Shown here: in pieces, positions 58,891 to 64,000 of the stretch
Position numbering within the stretch: the first letter of the stretch is position 1
Layout of the letters: each line of letters opens with the position of its first letter
DNA from: Echinarachnius parma
Lineage: Eukaryota; Echinodermata; Echinoidea; Clypeasteroida; Echinarachniidae
Direction of reading: 5' to 3'
NCBI GenBank assembly: GCA_037951105.1
Contig: JBAMJV010001393.1
Location: 1-64,000, forward strand
Length of the DNA stretch: 64,000 bases
Program-made: the position numbers and the translations under genes
Notes under the pieces: generated by a model
Databases searched by the model: none
Told to the model about the DNA's origin: nothing
What the model saw: the letters and a program-made list of their open reading frames with translations, nothing else

Positions 58891-59744
58891 AAGTAGAATT
58901 GGGCCATAAAGAAATGTTGATGGTCCGAGGCCAAGTTTTAACTAGCAGACGAATGCAGAGTTTTTGCTGTAAGCAAAACAAATCCAAATGTAAGGTTGCA
59001 GATTTCAATGGGGTGAAATTGTAATCTGTCATCAGTATGCAAATACAATCGCAATATCTGCCATCGAGGTAGGCAAAAGTGTAATGACAAATTGCACTAA
59101 TTTGTGTAATGATTAAATGGCTATTCATGTTCAAGAAACTAGAGGTGGGAAAGTGAAGGACGAAACGGGGGTGGGTTGGTGATGGCCCAAAGGGGGTGGT
59201 GGAGGGGGTGGAAGGGGATTTAGGGATGGGCTGAGCTGGGCAGGGCAGCGGGGCAGGGGGGAAATTAATAATTGTGAAACAGAGATCTATGGTCTACGAT
59301 CATTTGTTTGGCAGTTCTCTCACTCTTCTCTCTGTTATTACGATTTATTTGGCAGTTATTGGTAATTAAAGGGATCTAGTAAATTGTCCAAATGCACAAA
59401 ACTTGATTAGAATTCTAGTGGTTCTCTCATACCTTGTTGTATTTGTATTCCCAATAGAAGCATGGAACAGGTTTTGGTTTTTCAAATTTCCCTTTCGTTA
59501 TAAAGAAATTTACGATTTAAGTGTTTAGATTTGTAACTATCCACAGGATAGTCATTACATGTTACTGTGTACAAAGTCAGTGCAATTAGTTAGCAAATAT
59601 CACTGAGCATTTTTCGCTCATTACTCGGCCATAAAACATCCATTTAACGTGACATTTCATGCGATACACAGAGGGTGGGTGTCTGGGTGAGTGAGATGGA
59701 GTCACTTATCTCCGGTGTTAATTTGTTGATGCTACCATGACGAT

Positions 59745-60530
59745 GTGTTCATCCGTTCAAGGTGTGAATGCACCGAGATGGGGGTGGAGATGGGATTTCA
59801 TGAATTAAATTATCGGCCACTCGTATTAGAAGCTACGCTTTATTTGTTCCGCTGTGGAAGTGTGGGGGAGGGTAAGGGATGGGTGGAATTTGTTGTATTT
59901 GCTGTTGAGTTAAAGTGGATATGGTTAGAAAAATGTATACTATAAATGTGGGTGGGTATGATCTAACTTGATCAATATTGGTTGAATCTGGAAAAAACAA
60001 AATCTTCCGTTGAGTTTATTCCTCAAAGGAATGCACTGGGATGGGAGATAGTGATGGGATGCCATGGTTGAAATTATCGGATACTCATATTTGAAGCTAC
60101 GCTTTTATTTGTTCCGCTGTGGAAGTGTGGGGGAGGGGATGGGATGGGGGCGGAATTGTTTATTTACTGTTCATATAGAGGCAGATATATGTCACTATTA
60201 TTTACAGCACCGGAGGTGTCCGGAATTGATCATCAGTTAAAGTGGGTAAGGTGAGAGAACACTAGATGTGGGTGGGTGTGATATTGGTTGCATCTGGAAA
60301 AAAGTATGTTTTAAGTTTATTCCTCAAAGGATTTACAGTCAAACCTGTTAATAGTGACTCACTTTATTTGAGTGTGAGTGTTTGGCTGGCTTGTAGCTGG
60401 TTTGTAAAAAAAAAAAAATATATGTTTGTAAGTTTATTCCTCAAAGGAAGTATAGTATAAGACCTCTGCCTGTACGTGCCTACCTCCATTATTTGATTGA
60501 GTGTGAGTGGTTGGCTGGCTTGTAGCTGGT
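59745..60530. repeat. Tandem duplications of about 300 bp and 125 bp
   Basis: GAAGCTACGCTTT-ATTTGTTCCGCTGTGGAAGTG and AATTATCGG-CACTC/ATACTC occur at about 59805-59870 and 60075-60130. TTTATTCCTCAAAGGA recurs at about 60017, 60320 and 60432, and GGCTGGCTTGTAGCTGGTTT at about 60382 and 60513. Confidence 0.78.
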
Positions 60531-60988
60531 TTGTGGCCACTGCGGCCGGTTTCATTCCCATCCTGTTGATCCTTAGTCTTGCGCAAGCCAGTTTGATTTG
60601 TTTGTTTTTATTCTGGGGGAGAATTGGTGCAACTTATTTTCAGATTCTTGACGAGAGTTCACCTTCAAATACAGCAGTTACACCAGTATTAGATCAGTAG
60701 TCTCCTCTTTGTCTTTTTACATTTTCATTTTGATATGTTCTGATAAGCTGTAAACTCATTAGTTCAGTTTGCAGTACTGCAAAAATGCAAAAAGAGGTCA
60801 GCCTGTGGAGCAGACTAAGGAGTCTAGTCATATTGACTTTCATGGTCTATGTAAGCTTGCCGCTATGTGTACCTAAAGTAGCATATGGTACATCCTGAAC
60901 ATGAAACACCATGACAAATAGGGTACTTGAGGAGTAGTGATGCGAAGATGGGTTCATTTTTGTCATGACCCCAAGGTACTCTTGTTAC

Positions 60989-61239
60989 CAGGGCTCAAGT
61001 CTAGTTAGCACTTGCCCGCTTGGCTGGGGCAAGTAAAAATTGATGTCGGGCAAGTACAATTTCATTTAATTGACAAGTTTGCTTGCCTGATCGGGCAACT
61101 AAAAATATATTGTTAGTGTACGAGAAAAAACAATGTTATGTCGTAAATTTCATCTCTAGAATAAAGAGAGCAAGACAATATTATATTGAGGCAAGTCAAA
61201 TGTAAAAATGTAGGACAAAAAGGTTAGTGTGGACGCTTG
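60989..61239. mobile_element. CAGGGCTCG family element
   Basis: Left end CAGGGCTCAAGTCTAG and right end GTTAGTGTGGACGCTTG, with GGGCAAGTA blocks inside. The flanks CTTGTTAC and CTTATCAG match only in part, so the target duplication is doubtful. Confidence 0.68.
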
Positions 61240-61834
61240 CTTATCAGATACTGAAACAATGTTTCCTCATCTGTCATTATACAGTCTAACAAAGTCAATT
61301 GTGGCAGTTTATATAATAGACCCATTTCACTTCACTAGTAATTATCACAACACAGCTTCATCCTTATAATATCATAGCTTCCGGCAAAATGTTTCGCACT
61401 TTCAAATGTTCAATGAATTTTACATGAATATGTCTGGACCAAATACCTTTGGGTATAAATTCATCATAGTTGAGGGGGTGGGGGGAGAGTGAGCCAACTC
61501 GTAATTGGGTCAGCATTATTAAAAATTGATACGTGCGAAAGGTAAAAATGGGTCGGTACAATTAAACATGCATGTATCCAGAGTGATGATTTAAGAGTGA
61601 CCCTACCTGTTCAGTGCAATAATCAATTAAATTATGATGCATCCATTATTGACAATAGATGGCAAATCACATCAATGTTTGAGTATTTGTTAATTGAGCA
61701 CGTAGTAGTACTCTTATTTCTAACATAATTTCTCTCTGAAAATATAACCAGCACAGGTATGTACTAGAAATGTGATTTAAAAGTGTTAATTATTCACCAT
61801 CTTTCAATTAAAAGTTAAACCCTCATTAGGAATC

Positions 61835-62080
61835 TGGGCCCATATTCATGAAAGCCTGCTAGCTTATTTCCTTGCCAAGTCTATTTCGGATGGCGCGGCT
61901 AGCCGGCTACAAATTAAACACAAGATATTTTAGTTGTTAACTAGGGGAAACTTAGTGGGTACCTAAAGCTTACCCAGCTAACCCTAGTTGGGGGCTAGGA
62001 AAATTGTTGCTTAATAAACTGTGCATTTAAAATACACTTAGCAAGGAACTAAGCTAGCGGGTTTCATGAATATGGGGCCT
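61835..62080. mobile_element. Foldback element of about 246 bp
   Basis: TGGGCCCATATTCATGAAAG at the left pairs with TTTCATGAATATGGGGCCT at the right, and the inner blocks GCTAGCTTATTTCCTTGCCA and TAGCAAGGAACTAAGCTAGC also pair. Non-coding. Confidence 0.82.
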
Positions 62081-63389
62081 GAAAGATAGGAACATTATTA
62101 TCTACCCTTACTTTTATCAGTAACAAAATACATAAAATAGGTAAATTGATAAAATCTTAATCTGGTAGTTTTTTTAAAATAATGTTTTGAACCTTGATTA
62201 CAGTAAATACCTTTCTCATGTTATATTCCATGTTTGCATAAATCAAGTGGTTTTATTTGACATTCTAAAATGCCAAATTGTGTGTCAACTTCTGTGATGT
62301 AATTGAGAATTGGAAATAGTGCACGTCGAACCCTTGCGGTTTTTTGTAAGGATGCGAAACTGTCCTAATTTTAGAGAACAAGAAACCACTCATTGAAATG
62401 TGGTTCAACATTACCTCAGAGTTTTCTGACAGATTCTTTCACATTTTTAACAAATTAGGTAAAGAGTTTGATCATTTGGTTTAGGGTACTGTACTGTAAC
62501 TTGTGAAATCATGTTTCCCCTCTCCCCGGTTTCCCTTCCGAAAGCAAATTTATGTGAGAGTTAGGATTTCACTAAGGTACACTATTGAAGTAAATGTTAT
62601 ATTTTCGCAATTGTAAGAGCTTCAAAATAAAGTTTGGGTACTTCTTACTATCGATTTGACTTGTCATACTCACACACACACGGAAGCTACGAGGAATATG
62701 ATACTGACTATCCCTCGCCCGACTTAGTCGGTAATTAAGAGGGATTTATAAAGCGAAAATGTACGTGGATGACTCATTATTTACAAACACAGCATGTACA
62801 TGTAGTATACTGTAGAGGTTACCACGTACATGTTGCCCCTTCTATTTAGTATTAAAGGGAATGCATAATGAAGCATGGCTGATCACTTGATCTACATTTA
62901 CACTCGGGAGTAAAAGTTAAAATCCTTTATTCTTCCAAACCTGCAATGTTATATAAGGGGGAGGGACGGAGGGTAGGAGGGTACCCCAATTTTCTACTTT
63001 GTAAAGAAACTAAAGCACAGTCAGGAGTTATTGAAGTTCAAATCTTGGAGTTTGGTAATCCCCCTTTTCTCATACAAGGTGCTATATCAGGCAATCTTTA
63101 TTATGTGTGATGCAAGAAAGTTTCAATCTTAGGTGTATTATACACAGTGAATGAAAAAAATGGCTACTAGATTTGTATGCATTCTTTTATGATTACCTTA
63201 TGTTGTCATTTGTTTAAATCAACATACTGTAGAGAAAAAATATTGATTTATTCTTGTGTGTTTTTACATCATCAAGTGAAATATAAAAAATAACAAAGCA
63301 CAACCACTGACTCAATGTACATTAAATACACAGAATTCTTCAAACTTCACACATGTCAATCAATCACAAAAGAAATCCAGTGTGTGCAG

Positions 63390-63560
63390 TATATATAGCA
63401 GAAAAGAGCGCTCAGTGTTAGAGTTTTCTGCTCCCTCGTGTGTGTTGCAGTGTTGTGCCTGTCATAATTCTTTTCTCACAAACGCCGCCGCCGCCGTAGG
63501 AAAGGTCAGCCAGTCGCTCAGTAGCTCGGATATTACCGGCTGAAGTTCAATTGAATTTGA
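63390..63560 (+). promoter_or_regulatory. Possible promoter with TATA box
   Basis: TATATATAG at 63390-63398 lies about 25 bases before GCGCTCAGTGTTAGAG, which could hold an initiator, followed by a GC-richer stretch with a GCC trinucleotide repeat (63483-63495). It could be an internal promoter of the LARP4-like gene or the start of another gene. I find no long coding exon after it, only ATGGCAGGCAGATACTGA with an early stop. Confidence 0.35.
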
Positions 63561-64000
63561 GATAAGAAAATGGCAGGCAGATACTGATAGTGCCTGTGTG
63601 TTTTAAATGTCACGCGGGCTCTTGGATGAAAAGAGTGGCATTCTAACGCAGTCTAATTCACTTTAACCTTCTGAATACCCTGTAATATGAGCAGCCCACT
63701 GAGTTATTACATAATTTATGCACTTGGGTAATTCAAGACTTAACCACAGCATTGCCATCATATCTAGATAGGCCCATTGTACCAGATTCTCATAGCAATG
63801 GTTATATTTAATCCTGGGTTAAATTTCTTTCGTATGACGTCATTTTAGGAATAACGTGGACTAAATATAACCCTTATGTAATCCTGATTTAAATCACAGC
63901 ATGTAATGACATCACACAATTTAAATATTAATCCTATTTTGTATTTTAATTTGGAATTGAAACTCATTTACGCTAAAATAACTAACAGTTAAATTTAACC
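63561..64000. other. AT-rich stretch, nothing recognised
   Basis: No gene or clear repeat. The last 200 bases contain several short forms of TTTAAAT/ATCCTGATTTAAAT that look inverted (for example AATCCTGGGTTAAAT and AATCCTGATTTAAAT), possibly part of an element cut by the window edge. Confidence 0.4.

Larger units (their letters stand above)
49828..64000 (+). other. Intron 4 of the LARP4-like gene, incomplete
   Basis: Begins with the donor GTATGT. No exon with La-motif residues was recognised in the remaining 14 kb, so I read it as a single long intron. It is filled with tandem repeats up to 57.1 kb. 58895-59740 and 62081-63389 show no named feature; 59155-59265 is G-rich. Confidence 0.6.

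Noticed and set aside
49828-64000. Next La-motif exon of the LARP4-like gene
   Set aside because: I looked for a coding stretch beginning with the expected ENL segment after a phase-2 acceptor and found none I could defend.

Overview
This window is nuclear DNA of an animal, AT-rich, and dominated by introns and dispersed repeats. It holds a tandem cluster of initiator tRNA-Met genes, one long protein-coding gene split by large introns, and dozens of short inverted-repeat transposons. The repeat families, such as hairpins ending CCGTTGCAGAAAGAG and arrays of AGGTCAAAGGTCA units, resemble those I know from marine invertebrates. An echinoderm, perhaps a sea urchin, is my best guess, but nothing here fixes the species.

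Region 1 (1-10.4 kb) is the initiator tRNA-Met cluster. On the minus strand there are 13 full-length copies, three of them clearly degenerate, plus one truncated copy and one fragment. On the plus strand there are five copies. Orientation flips at about 6596, where a truncated gene meets a poly-T and AT-rich microsatellite. Spacers fall into two classes that have recombined. A 742-bp inverted-repeat element, which carries a tRNA-like Pol III promoter, sits in one of two duplicated two-gene blocks. The 3' end of a non-LTR retrotransposon lies at 8.8-9.1 kb.

Region 2 (10.9-49.8 kb) is the 5' half of a LARP4/LARP4B-like gene on the plus strand. Four coding exons (12455-12520, 35808-35976, 42507-42659, 49743-49827) join in one open frame with good splice sites. 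They encode an N-terminal PAM2-type poly(A)-binding-protein motif and the first helix of the La motif. The rest of the La motif, the RRM and the C-terminus are not found and presumably lie past the right edge. Exon 2 is followed by two well-preserved partial copies and one remnant in tandem.

Region 3 (the introns and 49.8-64 kb) is repeat-rich. Several element families can be defined from their own ends and target duplications. They include hAT-like elements with CAG ends and 8-bp duplications, a Mutator-like element with a 9-bp duplication, TTAA-flanked families, several foldback elements, and a 1.8-kb element with seven copies of GTAACAGCGTGAC. A cluster of unrelated tandem repeats fills 50.4-57.1 kb. 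A TATA-containing, promoter-like segment lies at 63.4 kb.

Functionally, both gene systems concern translation: initiator tRNA supply and a poly(A)/PABP-binding mRNA-stability factor. I see no evidence that they are co-regulated, and their adjacency may be chance.
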